Source: an uncultured Clostridia bacterium
GTDB lineage: Bacteria > Bacillota > Clostridia > Christensenellales > Borkfalkiaceae
Assembly (NCBI GenBank): GCA_947087265.1
Contig: CAMUBY010000001.1
Span: 62,001 to 126,000, forward strand
Direction: 5' to 3'
Length of the DNA stretch: 64,000 nucleotides
Shown here: positions 27,901 to 35,637 of the stretch, piece by piece
Layout: each line of letters opens with the position of its first letter
Position numbering within the stretch: the stretch's first letter is position 1
Position numbers and translations under genes: made by a program
The notes under the pieces: model-generated
Told to the model about the DNA's origin: nothing
The model's input: only the letters and a program-made list of their open reading frames with translations
The model's database searches: none

Positions 27901-29838
27901 CTCAACGAACAGGAAATGAACCGATACGGCGTTGCCACGTTTGCAAACGAACAGAGTATCCGTGAAATTTACGTCAAACCGTTTGAAATCGCAATCACGC
28001 AAGAGCACATGAACGGAGTCATGTCCTCGCTCAACCGAATCGGTCTCACCTGGACGGGCGCGCATTACGGGTTGCTGACTGGTCTTTTGCGTAACGAATG
28101 GGGTTTTACGGGGATTGTGGAAACGGATGCGGCAATCGGCATTCCACTCATGACCAGTAATACGGCAAGAGCGGAGGGCATCGTTGCAGGCAACGACCTG
28201 TGGATGGATAACCTCAATAAAGAGTTTTTAACGGAGTATAAGGATAATGCAACGGTGATGCTCGCACTCCGCGAAGCGTGCCACAGAATTTTATACAATC
28301 AGTTGCATTCCAGCGCGATGAACGGCATCAGTTCAAGCACGCGCGTCGTCAAAGTTCAGACCTGGTGGGAAGCGGCAATCATCACCGCAAGAACCACGCT
28401 GATTGTACTGACGTGTCTGTCTGCGGCGCTTTTGGCAGCCAGCATCGTTATCCGCCAGAAACCCGTCAAGAGAAAACTTGCCGAACGGCGCGTGAATATC
28501 ATCAACATGAAACTTGCCGCCGAAGGCGCTGCCGTCGGAATGAACGGAGAGAGCCTCGAAGTCTACGGCGGAACGGCTGCGCTGGAAAAATATAACAAAA
28601 AGAAAAAGATATGCGTTTCGGCAGTCGGCGCAGGCGCCGTTGCTCTAGCGGTTGCCATCACGCTGGCGTGCGTACTTCCCGCAAAAGGCGACGCGCTCGC
28701 CGGCAGACCGAAGCCCCTGCCTCCTCTTTTGAGCGAAGTTCACGAATGCGAATATTTGTGTCCGGTTTGCGGCGGCTGTATCGACGACGGTTGCGAAGAA
28801 TCCGTCTGCTCGGTGAAGTGCGGAGACGGTATCAACAAAAACGCCTATACGTTCGAGGCGGAGAATGCAAAAATTACCAACGGCACAACGAACAAATACG
28901 CCATTAAAAAAGTCGGCGACATCACTTACATTGAAAATCTGCACGGCAATAACGGCGCGAAAGTAACCTTCTTTATCAAAGCGGAAAGAGCAACGACGGC
29001 GACGCTCGTCGTCAGCGTCAGCAAGTTCGACGTCGAAACGGTGTATACGGATACCGTGTACGTTACGCTGAACGACGATAACGTGAAATCTACGGCAGTC
29101 GTTCCCGCAGGCGCGGAGGGGAAACCCGAGTGGACTTCGTTTAACGACAAAAAGATAGGCTGTATTCAGCTTCAAAAGGGCGTCAACGTGCTTGAATTTA
29201 CCAATCCGAACGGCGGCAGAGGATATAATTTCGACGCAATCAGATTAATTTCCGAAAGTTATCTTGAAATGACGGAAGAGCCCCCTGCGCCTCCCGTGCC
29301 GCACGACTGTACGCAAAGCTGTACCGTCTGCGGAAAATGCCTCGACGCGACCTGCGATAAGAGCGAATGCGTTGACAAGTGTGAAAACAACGGCACGCAG
29401 TACAAATACGAAGCGGAGAAGGTTGCCGTACTCGGCGCAGGCGTAAAAGGGGCGCCCAATCCCAAAGACAGCGGCGGAAAAGCGGTCGGAAATTTAAGCG
29501 AAAACAAGGGCGCAACGCTTACCTTTAAGTTTCATGCGGCGAACGATTGTACGGCGAATCTGTATATTTCGTCAAGTTTAAGAGACAGGGAAATTATTTT
29601 TACGAACGGTTTTGAAGTAACCGTAAACGGCGTAAAAGTTCTCAGCAAACCCAAAGTACCGGCAACGGGTACGGGCGCAAACGACTGGTCGCGTTTCGTG
29701 GAAATCAATCTGGGTTGTATCGCACTCAAAGAAGGCGAAAACACCGTGGTCATTACGGTCGCTACGGAAGATAAATATTCGTGTACGAATATCGATTACT
29801 TAAAAATAGTAAGCCCCGAAGCGATTACCGAACAATAA
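24952..29838 (+). CDS. Membrane-anchored GH3 beta-glucosidase with inverted domain order and CBM-like tail
   Basis: A 1628-residue enzyme expected to release glucose from beta-glucan oligosaccharides. Three N-terminal hydrophobic segments (about 33-58, 80-103, 145-170) lead to the GH3 C-terminal alpha/beta domain (about 220-540), then a fibronectin-III-like domain (about 585-690), and only then the GH3 N-terminal TIM barrel (about 850-1090) with ITKHFALNEQE and candidate nucleophile Asp1059 in GIVETDAA. This is the circularly permuted order known from some rumen GH3 enzymes. Two more hydrophobic segments (about 1145 and 1225) precede two repeats of an eight-Cys module plus a CBM6-like FEAEN/YEAEK domain. 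It starts 95 nt after the system 1 kinase. Confidence 0.88.
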   Translation: MTDKNNLEQEEITENKTPNGGFEKCKKIAARIPWGIILGVSLIFVFFLTVAVSVVFFVFNEIAKQTNDSAGFLDSWWQKLLFSFDVIFGIVMIVSIVMLILKNTVFKEYKKSTETPKPTIWKLFDEFFSKLGSILFRALKVPAWSLVTFFLSVLMVIAIVGNVVAADYATSINTFLKINPYVKVEDEDAENEDTQYYKSDFLNADGTLNDKKMRQQSELIALQTAVEGSVLLWNDEALPLKKGANVSVFGKSAQPGDWKYVYCGEGSGKINNVANWAGNLRDELKSRGLGVNPKLWTRYSEVAKRMSMNKPYDRRLYTFGINETPWSDISATVNETVASYGDAAIMVLSRTAGEYKDIADAKTAGDYTTGANNTAVVDLYQDTFVEEDTYLDLTVEEDGVLKELKELKAKNKIKKIVLLLNTANPMQMHRIRNDYGIDACVWVGQGGNVSFPQIADVLTGSGDFVLSGHLTDTYANYVRSAPAYENFGDFTFTNVQDAGKGKSQFTGAASEIPISHIRDGGDNQTFNQKYVVYQEGIYVGYRYYETRYADSVTDKDRNAAGPNGAYAGESWNYSDEVAFPFGYGMSYTEFAYSDYAVKENEDGDYEVSMTVKNVGKTYSGKEVLQVYLQKPYTDYDRQHQIEKSAVELVGFAKTKKLAPGESETLTVTVEKENFKTYDAYGQKTYILEKGKYYLAAGTNAHDALNNILAAKGFGVADGMDYEGKAALAHLIDVAADDFETYSVSSETQNKITNLFDDADLNLYEGTAEQKITYLSRSDWDGTYPSAISLHCDNKTMAADMTYGEEPKEKEGDEMPVYGKVTSSLGSLTLLMLKDFEYDDPQWQDLLNQMTLEEQQIMVSNGFRAMAGAESISAPGANADDGPAGIRQPNETIGTVMCFPCPVLMASTFDKQLIEELGVAYGNEAMHLGYTVAYAPGANIHRFAYGGRNWEYYSEDSFLSGAILATEIKGMQSKGLIVITKHFALNEQEMNRYGVATFANEQSIREIYVKPFEIAITQEHMNGVMSSLNRIGLTWTGAHYGLLTGLLRNEWGFTGIVETDAAIGIPLMTSNTARAEGIVAGNDLWMDNLNKEFLTEYKDNATVMLALREACHRILYNQLHSSAMNGISSSTRVVKVQTWWEAAIITARTTLIVLTCLSAALLAASIVIRQKPVKRKLAERRVNIINMKLAAEGAAVGMNGESLEVYGGTAALEKYNKKKKICVSAVGAGAVALAVAITLACVLPAKGDALAGRPKPLPPLLSEVHECEYLCPVCGGCIDDGCEESVCSVKCGDGINKNAYTFEAENAKITNGTTNKYAIKKVGDITYIENLHGNNGAKVTFFIKAERATTATLVVSVSKFDVETVYTDTVYVTLNDDNVKSTAVVPAGAEGKPEWTSFNDKKIGCIQLQKGVNVLEFTNPNGGRGYNFDAIRLISESYLEMTEEPPAPPVPHDCTQSCTVCGKCLDATCDKSECVDKCENNGTQYKYEAEKVAVLGAGVKGAPNPKDSGGKAVGNLSENKGATLTFKFHAANDCTANLYISSSLRDREIIFTNGFEVTVNGVKVLSKPKVPATGTGANDWSRFVEINLGCIALKEGENTVVITVATEDKYSCTNIDYLKIVSPEAITEQ

Positions 29839-29851
29839 AGGAGGGGGAAAG

Positions 29852-32719
29852 ATGAAAAAGAAATGGATTCCGTTGATTGTCACTTTGGCGTTTGCCGCGA
29901 TGTCGTTTGCCGCTTGCGACGATTCGCACAGCGAGCACGAATATGTGAAGACGGAGAGCAAATCGGCAACGTGCACGCAGGACGGTAACCGCGAGTACTA
30001 CACCTGTACGGGTTGCGACGGTATCTGGCTGGACGCAAACGGGGCATATCCTACGAACGCAAAAAGCGTCGTTCTTCCCGCCACAGGGCATACGTTCGGG
30101 AAAGAATGGTATTCCACGGCAACGGGACACTACCGCAGATGTACCGTATGCGACACAGGCAGCGAAGTTACCGAACATCAGATAGTTGCTGTCGGGGAGA
30201 CTTCCGAACCGACCTGTACGGTTGCAGGCAGCACCGCAGGCGAAAAGTGCGGAATCTGCAACTACACGGTTACCGAGCGCGAAACCGTTCCTTCGCTCGG
30301 GCATACCGATACGCTCAGCGTTTCCACCGCGAAAACGTTACAGGAAGGCGATATCCCCACGTTAGCGGATTTCAACGTCTTTCTTTCCTGTGGGCGTTCG
30401 GGTTGCGAACGGAAAGAAAAATTGACCGAACATTTGACGCTCACTCCCGCTACGGCTTTAACGGTAGGGGAAAATAAATTGACTTTTGCGTATTCTTATG
30501 ACGGAACCGAACTCACGAAAGAGTACGCCGTGGTTATCGGGCATATTCACAGCCCCGAAGAAACGCCTGCGAAAGCGGCAACCTGTACCGAGAACGGAAC
30601 AAAAGGGTATTGGTATTGTACGGGCTGCGGTAATTATTACGAAGACGAAGCCTGCGAGCATAAAACGACGGTGGAAGAAAGAGTCGTCGTTGCAACAGGA
30701 CATTCACACGCGCTTTCCGTCACGCTTACGGAAGCAAACTTCAAAGAGGGCGATATTCCGACAATCGGAAGTTTTCTTGTAAAACTCGTCTGTGCGAATT
30801 GCGATTCGGAAGAAACAGTCACAGAGCATCTCACTCTTAGTCCTTCCGCCGCGTTGGTAAAGGGCGAGAACACGCTTACCGTGACGTATGCGTTCGGAAA
30901 TACCGTGTTGCAAAAAGAAATCAAAGTAACGGCGCAGGAAAAGGGGCACGTTCACAATCCTGTGGAAACGCCTGCAAAAGCGGCGACCTGTACCGAAAAC
31001 GGAACGCAAGGGTATTGGTATTGCGCGGGGTGCGGCAACTACTATTTGGAGGAAGCCTGCACTACGCCGACTACGGCTGAGGAACGCTTAATTCTTGCCG
31101 CGGGGCACAGTTACCGCTTGAACGCGGTTCCCGTCCGTAGCGATTATCGGGCGGGCGACACGATTACGGCGGCTGATTTCACGGTGACTTTAGTTTGCGA
31201 AAAAAACGATTTCAGTCAATTGCTTACTGAGGGTTACGAACTGAGTAAAACCGTGCTCGATGAAGGTGAAAATTCGGTTACGGTTTCTTACAGTTCGGGC
31301 GCAATCAACGCAACGGTTACGGTTACGCTAACTGCAGCGCACGTTCACAATCCTGTGGAAACGCCTGCGAAAGCGGCGACCTGCACCGAAGAAGGAACGC
31401 AAGGGTATTGGTATTGCGCGGGGTGCGGAAACTACTACGAGGAAGAAACCTGTACTACGCCGACTACGGTCGAAGAACGCGTAACGCCTGCCACGGGTCA
31501 CAAGAATGTATTACCCGTAGCGGCAAAACAAGCGACGCTGACGGAAGAGGGGAACGTGGCGCATTATCTGTGCGCCGATTGCGAAGGTTGTTTTGCCGAC
31601 GAAGCATGCGAACAGCCGCTCGAAAATGTGGTGATTCCCAGACAGGTCAATCTTTCGGTGGGCGACAACAACGTCACGGTAAAAAGAGCGGACGGAACTT
31701 CGGTCGGCAAAGGTTCTTCCAACAAGAAAGTACCTCTCGTTCAGGGCGACCCCCAAATTGGCGGAAACAAATGGTACGGAGAAATCATTTTCAGTTATAA
31801 CGTCCACTCTACGCAGGCAGTGACTGCGGGGTTATATCTCGACGTCAGCGCGCGCACCCAGAGCCTTACCGTCAACAAAATGTATTACATTATCGTAAAC
31901 GGCGTGAAGTACGAAGTGGATAATTCCATCGGATTGCCCGACGGAGCGGACAGTTGGAACGACGAATCTTATGTGTACGTCGGAGACGTTTCCCTCAGAG
32001 AAGGCATCAACGATATCACCGTTATCCGTTTGAATATTGCAACGCTTCTGAAAGACAGTTACAGTAATTACTTCCGCAATTTCTTCGGCATCAAACTCGG
32101 ACCGCAGTCGGCAACCGAAATTTCAATCGCGGCAAATACGGTAACGCGTTGCGGAATCTGCGGTCACCGCACGGACGCCGCCGCTCCTTCCGACGATAAA
32201 TGTACGGGGCATACCGTGAATACGGAGAACAACAAAACAACGCAGTTCAGCGTCATGGACGATAAAGTGCTTGCTACCACCAACAAAAACACGGCGGCAA
32301 ACGAACAGAATATCAGTTGCAATTCCAGCAACGTCGGTTACGGCACCTACACGGTTACTTATTATATTTCTGCAAGCGAAGCGACGACGGCGAAGCTCTA
32401 TATTAAAACAAGCTCGCAGACCGATTATAATTCGCTGGCGGAAAGTTACTCGTTCAGAGTGAACGGCGCAGAAGTCGTAACGGGCGGTTACGCAACCATG
32501 CCGTATAAAGACGCAAGCGGCCGTTGGAACACGTTCCGTTACACTTGCGTAGGAGAAATCGCATTGAAAGCAGGGGTCAACAAAATCGAAATCATACGTC
32601 CCGACAACAGCAACAGAGAAACCGTAGACTATAAAGAATACGCAAACTACAATTTTTTCGGGATTGCGTTCGACGGTACAGAGGCGGAACTTGCCTTGAC
32701 GGAAAAGCCTGCGGAGTAA
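29852..32719 (+). CDS. Large multi-module lipoprotein with Cys-x-x-Cys modules and CBM-like domains
   Basis: A 955-residue lipoprotein (lipobox ending FAAC, about residue 23) directly after the GH3 gene, with a 13-nt gap and a strong ribosome-binding site. It alternates modules of about 45 residues containing TCTxxGT...YWYCxGCGNYY with Ig-like segments of the 'LxEGDIPTxxDFxVxLxC' type. The C-terminal 350 residues contain two beta-sandwich, CBM6-like regions (GGNKWYGEIIFSYNV... and NVGYGTYTVTYYISA...). No catalytic motif is seen. Likely a surface glycan-binding or scaffold protein for the neighbouring glucosidase. Confidence 0.82.
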   Translation: MKKKWIPLIVTLAFAAMSFAACDDSHSEHEYVKTESKSATCTQDGNREYYTCTGCDGIWLDANGAYPTNAKSVVLPATGHTFGKEWYSTATGHYRRCTVCDTGSEVTEHQIVAVGETSEPTCTVAGSTAGEKCGICNYTVTERETVPSLGHTDTLSVSTAKTLQEGDIPTLADFNVFLSCGRSGCERKEKLTEHLTLTPATALTVGENKLTFAYSYDGTELTKEYAVVIGHIHSPEETPAKAATCTENGTKGYWYCTGCGNYYEDEACEHKTTVEERVVVATGHSHALSVTLTEANFKEGDIPTIGSFLVKLVCANCDSEETVTEHLTLSPSAALVKGENTLTVTYAFGNTVLQKEIKVTAQEKGHVHNPVETPAKAATCTENGTQGYWYCAGCGNYYLEEACTTPTTAEERLILAAGHSYRLNAVPVRSDYRAGDTITAADFTVTLVCEKNDFSQLLTEGYELSKTVLDEGENSVTVSYSSGAINATVTVTLTAAHVHNPVETPAKAATCTEEGTQGYWYCAGCGNYYEEETCTTPTTVEERVTPATGHKNVLPVAAKQATLTEEGNVAHYLCADCEGCFADEACEQPLENVVIPRQVNLSVGDNNVTVKRADGTSVGKGSSNKKVPLVQGDPQIGGNKWYGEIIFSYNVHSTQAVTAGLYLDVSARTQSLTVNKMYYIIVNGVKYEVDNSIGLPDGADSWNDESYVYVGDVSLREGINDITVIRLNIATLLKDSYSNYFRNFFGIKLGPQSATEISIAANTVTRCGICGHRTDAAAPSDDKCTGHTVNTENNKTTQFSVMDDKVLATTNKNTAANEQNISCNSSNVGYGTYTVTYYISASEATTAKLYIKTSSQTDYNSLAESYSFRVNGAEVVTGGYATMPYKDASGRWNTFRYTCVGEIALKAGVNKIEIIRPDNSNRETVDYKEYANYNFFGIAFDGTEAELALTEKPAE
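30947..31481 (+). repeat. Near-identical 142-bp direct repeats inside the lipoprotein gene
   Basis: Copies at 30947-31088 and 31340-31481 are almost identical over the Cys-x-x-Cys module; a third, more diverged copy lies at about 30545-30690. They are 393 bp (131 codons) apart, so recombination would add or remove modules in frame. Confidence 0.8.
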
Positions 32720-32728
32720 GGAGTCATG

Positions 32729-33880
32729 ATGAAAAAGAAAATTGCATTTTTGGGATTGGCGGCTATCATGGCGGTAACGGTTGCGGCGGCGGGCTGCGGC
32801 GGACCGCACGAACACGAATTGCACTACCACCGCGCCGCGGAGGCTACGTGTTCGGCAGAGGGCTGTAAAGAATATTACGAATGCGTGAAGTGTCACAAGC
32901 TTTACTCGGATATTCTGTGTAATACGCAGGTAGAATTGGAGGCGCTGAAAACGGAAAAAGGCGGTCATTTATATTCGGGCGTGTACACGACTTCTGCGAC
33001 GGAGCACTGGTATGCCTGCATCGATTGCGGCGAAGAAACCGAGCACAAACAGCATCAATTTGAAGAGGTGGAAGAAGTCCCCGCGACTGCGGTGAGAGAC
33101 GGTCACACCGCGGGAACGGTATGTGCCGATTGCGGTTACATACAGGAGGGTTATGCCGTTCTCAAGCGTTCTACTCCCTTTATTCAGGCAAATTACAGAG
33201 GGCTGAATTACTGCCTTTACGAAGGCGGTCCGTCAACCGATAAGAAGCCGCTGGTTCTTTTCCTGCACGGCGCAGGCGAACGCGGAACGGATAATCAATC
33301 GCAGCTCAAAAACGCAATTTCAAAGGTTGTATACAACGGCAGCGAAAGCAAATTCATGGATGCGGCGGTACTGGCTCCGCAGTGCCCGATTGGCAGGCAG
33401 TGGGTCGATACGCCTTGGGCGGACGGCAATTACACTTTGGAAAGCGTGCAGGAATCGGCAACGATGAAAACGGTTGTCCAACTCGTGAATTATTATGTTT
33501 CTGCGCCGGATATCGACGCGAGCCGCGTTTACGTCGTCGGTTTGTCTATGGGCGCGTTCGGCGCCTGGGATTTACTTGCGCGGCACGGTGAACTGTTTGC
33601 GGCAGGCGTGACGATTTGCGGCGGCGCTCCCTCCGACGCAATCGAAGCGATTAAGAATACGCCCGTCTATACGTTCCACGGAACGGACGATAAAACAGTT
33701 CCCTACGAAGGAACGCAAGAAATAGCGGAGTCGTTGGAAGCGGCGGGCGGCGACGTGACGTTCGTAAGTTTTTCGGGCGATGGACATTCGATTTGGGATA
33801 AGGCAATCACTTTCGCGGGGAACGAAACCGCGCCTTCTCTCGAAGAGTGGCTGTTTGAAAAACAGCTGCAAGCCGCCTGA
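32729..33880 (+). CDS. Secreted alpha/beta-hydrolase esterase lipoprotein
   Basis: A 383-residue lipoprotein (lipobox ending AAGC) with an N-terminal Cys-x-x-Cys module like those of its neighbours and a C-terminal alpha/beta-hydrolase. Visible hydrolase features are LFLHGAGERG (oxyanion region), nucleophile Ser in VGLSMGAFG, Asp in HGTDDKTVP and His in GDGHSIWD. It resembles CE1-like/feruloyl-type or PHB-depolymerase-like esterases, which often remove ester decorations from plant polysaccharides. Of two ATGs, 32729 is preferred because AAGGAG is 5 nt away rather than 2. It is the last gene of the GH3-lipoprotein-esterase run. Confidence 0.87.
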   Translation: MKKKIAFLGLAAIMAVTVAAAGCGGPHEHELHYHRAAEATCSAEGCKEYYECVKCHKLYSDILCNTQVELEALKTEKGGHLYSGVYTTSATEHWYACIDCGEETEHKQHQFEEVEEVPATAVRDGHTAGTVCADCGYIQEGYAVLKRSTPFIQANYRGLNYCLYEGGPSTDKKPLVLFLHGAGERGTDNQSQLKNAISKVVYNGSESKFMDAAVLAPQCPIGRQWVDTPWADGNYTLESVQESATMKTVVQLVNYYVSAPDIDASRVYVVGLSMGAFGAWDLLARHGELFAAGVTICGGAPSDAIEAIKNTPVYTFHGTDDKTVPYEGTQEIAESLEAAGGDVTFVSFSGDGHSIWDKAITFAGNETAPSLEEWLFEKQLQAA

Positions 33881-33944
33881 AAACCGTTAGCGTCTGCGGA
33901 AGAAACGCATCGGGAGCCGGTGCGAAATATCAAGAGTAATCGTA

Positions 33945-33976
33945 AAAAAAGCCGAGGAATTTTCCTCGGCTTTTTT
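33945..33976. terminator. Bidirectional intrinsic terminator
   Basis: AAAAAAGCCGAGGAA and its complement, ending in T6, between the esterase gene and the small minus-strand gene. Confidence 0.9.
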
Positions 33977-33989
33977 ACTTTTCTTATGG

Positions 33990-34220
33990 TTAGCCTTCGT
34001 AACGGTCGAGATTGGCACGGATTGCTTCGATAAGGCGCTTTTCCGATGCAACTTTCGTGTCTCTTGCAACCTTCGTACAAACCGACGTGCTGTAAAGTTT
34101 AGAAAGGTCGTCTACCAGATTTTTAAGGTGTACGGTATCGAGAATATTCACTGAACCGCAAAGGTCTTCTGCCGTGGGAGTCGTTACAGGTGCGTCTGTG
34201 TTCGTAGTGCTTTTTTCCAT
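33990..34220 (-). CDS. Small protein of unknown function
   Basis: A 76-residue acidic-to-neutral protein with a Thr/Pro-rich N-terminal 20 residues and a predicted helical remainder. AGGAGA precedes the ATG, and a terminator lies just after the stop, so it is a real transcription unit. The region between this gene and the divergent one at 34401 contains a TTGACA (minus strand) without a good partner box. No family recognised. Confidence 0.7.
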   Translation of the reverse strand: MEKSTTNTDAPVTTPTAEDLCGSVNILDTVHLKNLVDDLSKLYSTSVCTKVARDTKVASEKRLIEAIRANLDRYEG

Positions 34221-34341
34221 AAAAAATATCTCCTATAAATATTCGTCTCTTTATTATATTTATCATCCGATTGTTTTGTTACACTTTCTGTCAACAAAGT
34301 TGCTCTTCCGTGTAAGCCGTGTGACATCAGTTGCGTTAAAC

Positions 34342-34380
34342 CCGTAAGCAATAACATTTTCACGCTTACGGCAGTATAAT
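34342..34380 (+). promoter_or_regulatory. Promoter with inverted-repeat operator, ferritin-like gene
   Basis: The inverted repeat CCGTAAGC (34342-34349) / GCTTACGG (34364-34371) ends 3 bp before a TATAAT -10 box (34375-34380). It covers the spacer and -35 region, a typical repressor position. A CCCGTAAG half-site occurs again at 34383-34390. Confidence 0.5.
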
Positions 34381-34400
34381 AACCCGTAAGGAGGCAGAAT

Positions 34401-34715
34401 ATGTTTAATTTCTTTTTGAACGGCAATACCCCGAACGGCGGAAACGGCAATCAAAATACCGTCATGGATTTTGATACGCTGCAAAACGCGCGGAAAGACC
34501 TTATCGGGGAAATCGAAGCAATCATTCAGTACGACGACCATTTACATAAGACGAATATCGAATTGGCAAAAGAAACCTGGGTGAATATCCGCAACGAAGA
34601 ACTGGTGCACGTGGGGGAACTGCTCGGCTTACTTTGTTATTTGGCGCCCTATCAGAAACAGTACATCGAGCGCGGCTTAAAGGAATTTGACGAGCGAATC
34701 AGCAAAAACAATTAA
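34401..34715 (+). CDS. Small ferritin-like diiron protein
   Basis: A 104-residue protein with an N-terminal Asn/Gly-rich tail and two helices carrying a ferritin-like metal motif: EIEAIIQYDDHLH and NEELVHVGELLGLL (Glu, Tyr, His pattern). The short two-helix layout resembles encapsulated ferritin-like proteins and rubrerythrin-type half-ferritins, which dimerise to build the diiron site. No encapsulin shell gene is in view. AAGGAGG sits 6 nt before the ATG, and a palindromic operator overlaps the promoter, suggesting metal or redox control (inference). Confidence 0.7.
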   Translation: MFNFFLNGNTPNGGNGNQNTVMDFDTLQNARKDLIGEIEAIIQYDDHLHKTNIELAKETWVNIRNEELVHVGELLGLLCYLAPYQKQYIERGLKEFDERISKNN

Positions 34716-34763
34716 GCGGCGCAGTTGTTTTTATGAATTAACTGCAAAATAAATAGTAAATAA

Positions 34764-34797
34764 AAAAACCTGCTCCCGAATTTTGGAGCAGGTTTTT
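34764..34797 (+). terminator. Terminator, copy 2 of the duplicated sequence
   Basis: The stem and loop are identical to 20654-20687; it ends the ferritin-like gene. Confidence 0.9.
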
Positions 34798-34807
34798 TAC
34801 CGAAATC

Positions 34808-34836
34808 TTGCAAAAAGAATCGGAATATGATATAAT
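34808..34836 (+). promoter_or_regulatory. Sigma-A promoter of the second two-component operon
   Basis: TTGCAA (34808-34813), 17-bp spacer, TATAAT (34831-34836). The predicted leader is about 78 nt and contains the inverted repeats at 34843-34883. Confidence 0.75.
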
Positions 34837-34842
34837 AATTTT

Positions 34843-34883
34843 GCGGGCGCGCCCGCAGTTGCTTATCTTCGATAAGCAACTGC
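34843..34883 (+). promoter_or_regulatory. Overlapping palindromes in the leader of two-component system 2
   Basis: A 14-bp perfect palindrome GCGGGCGCGCCCGC (34843-34856) overlaps by 2 bp a perfect 13-bp hairpin, arms GCAGTTGCTTATC (34855-34867) and GATAAGCAACTGC (34871-34883) with a TTC loop. No T run follows, so it is not a simple terminator. The two structures would compete for the GC at 34855-34856. Confidence 0.65.
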
Positions 34884-34920
34884 AAAAACATTTCATTGTT
34901 TTATAAACGGAGAGGGGGAT

Positions 34921-35637
34921 ATGAGGAATATTGCAATCGTAGAAGATGAAGACGAAGCCGCATCTGTTCTGAACGGTTATATTGAAAAATTTTCCGCAGA
35001 AACGGGTCAGGAATTCCACATAAAAAGATATCGCGATGCGGTGCAATTTCTTGCCGACAATAAGGTGAAATATGCCGTTGTCTTTATGGATATCCAAATG
35101 CCTCACCGTGACGGAATGAGCGCGGCGGTCGAACTTCGTCAGTTCGATAAAACCGTTTCCATTATTTTTATTACCAACCTCATTCAATACGCGCAAAAGG
35201 GCTATGAGGTGGACGCCGTGGCGTATATCCTCAAACCCGTTCAGTACTACGATTTTGCGCTCAAATTCCGCAAAGCGCTCGATATTTATGTGATGAACGA
35301 AAAACAGGACCTCACGCTGAGTACCTCCGAGGGGGCTTGCCGTATCTCCACGGACAGACTCATGTATGTGGAAATCGTAAGGCACCGCCTGTATTATCAC
35401 ATGGTCGACAGCGTTATCGAACGCACGGGCGTTCTTTCGCAGGTGGAAGCAGAACTCAAACAATTCGGATTTTTGCGTTGCAATCAATGCTATCTCGTTA
35501 ACCCGCGTTTTATTGTCAGCGTAAAGGGCTTGACGGTGCAGTTGGGCTCGGAATCGCTTACCATCAGCCGCCCGCGGAGAAAGGAATTTATGGCGAATCT
35601 TGCAAACTGGTATGCGGGTCTGGAGGGCAAAAAATGA
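34921..35637 (+). CDS. LytTR-family response regulator, system 2
   Basis: A 238-residue regulator with the same build as the one at 22799. The receiver has IVEDEDE, phosphoacceptor Asp57 (VFMDIQMPH) and Lys in LKPVQYYDF. The LytTR domain has LMYVEIVRHRLYYH and RCNQCYLVNPRF. AGAGGGGG precedes the ATG. Its stop overlaps the kinase start by 4 nt (ATGA), so they are translationally coupled. The two regulators are clearly paralogous, so their target sites are probably alike; the direct repeats upstream of 37103 and 42365 are the best candidates. Confidence 0.92.
   Translation: MRNIAIVEDEDEAASVLNGYIEKFSAETGQEFHIKRYRDAVQFLADNKVKYAVVFMDIQMPHRDGMSAAVELRQFDKTVSIIFITNLIQYAQKGYEVDAVAYILKPVQYYDFALKFRKALDIYVMNEKQDLTLSTSEGACRISTDRLMYVEIVRHRLYYHMVDSVIERTGVLSQVEAELKQFGFLRCNQCYLVNPRFIVSVKGLTVQLGSESLTISRPRRKEFMANLANWYAGLEGKK

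Noticed and set aside
20715-31500. Repeats in the BspA and lipoprotein genes as CRISPR arrays
   Set aside because: Repeats are coding, in frame and of module size, with no constant spacer length and no cas genes.
34401-34715. Encapsulin nanocompartment operon
   Set aside because: The cargo-like ferritin is present, but no encapsulin shell protein gene lies in the window and no targeting peptide is evident.
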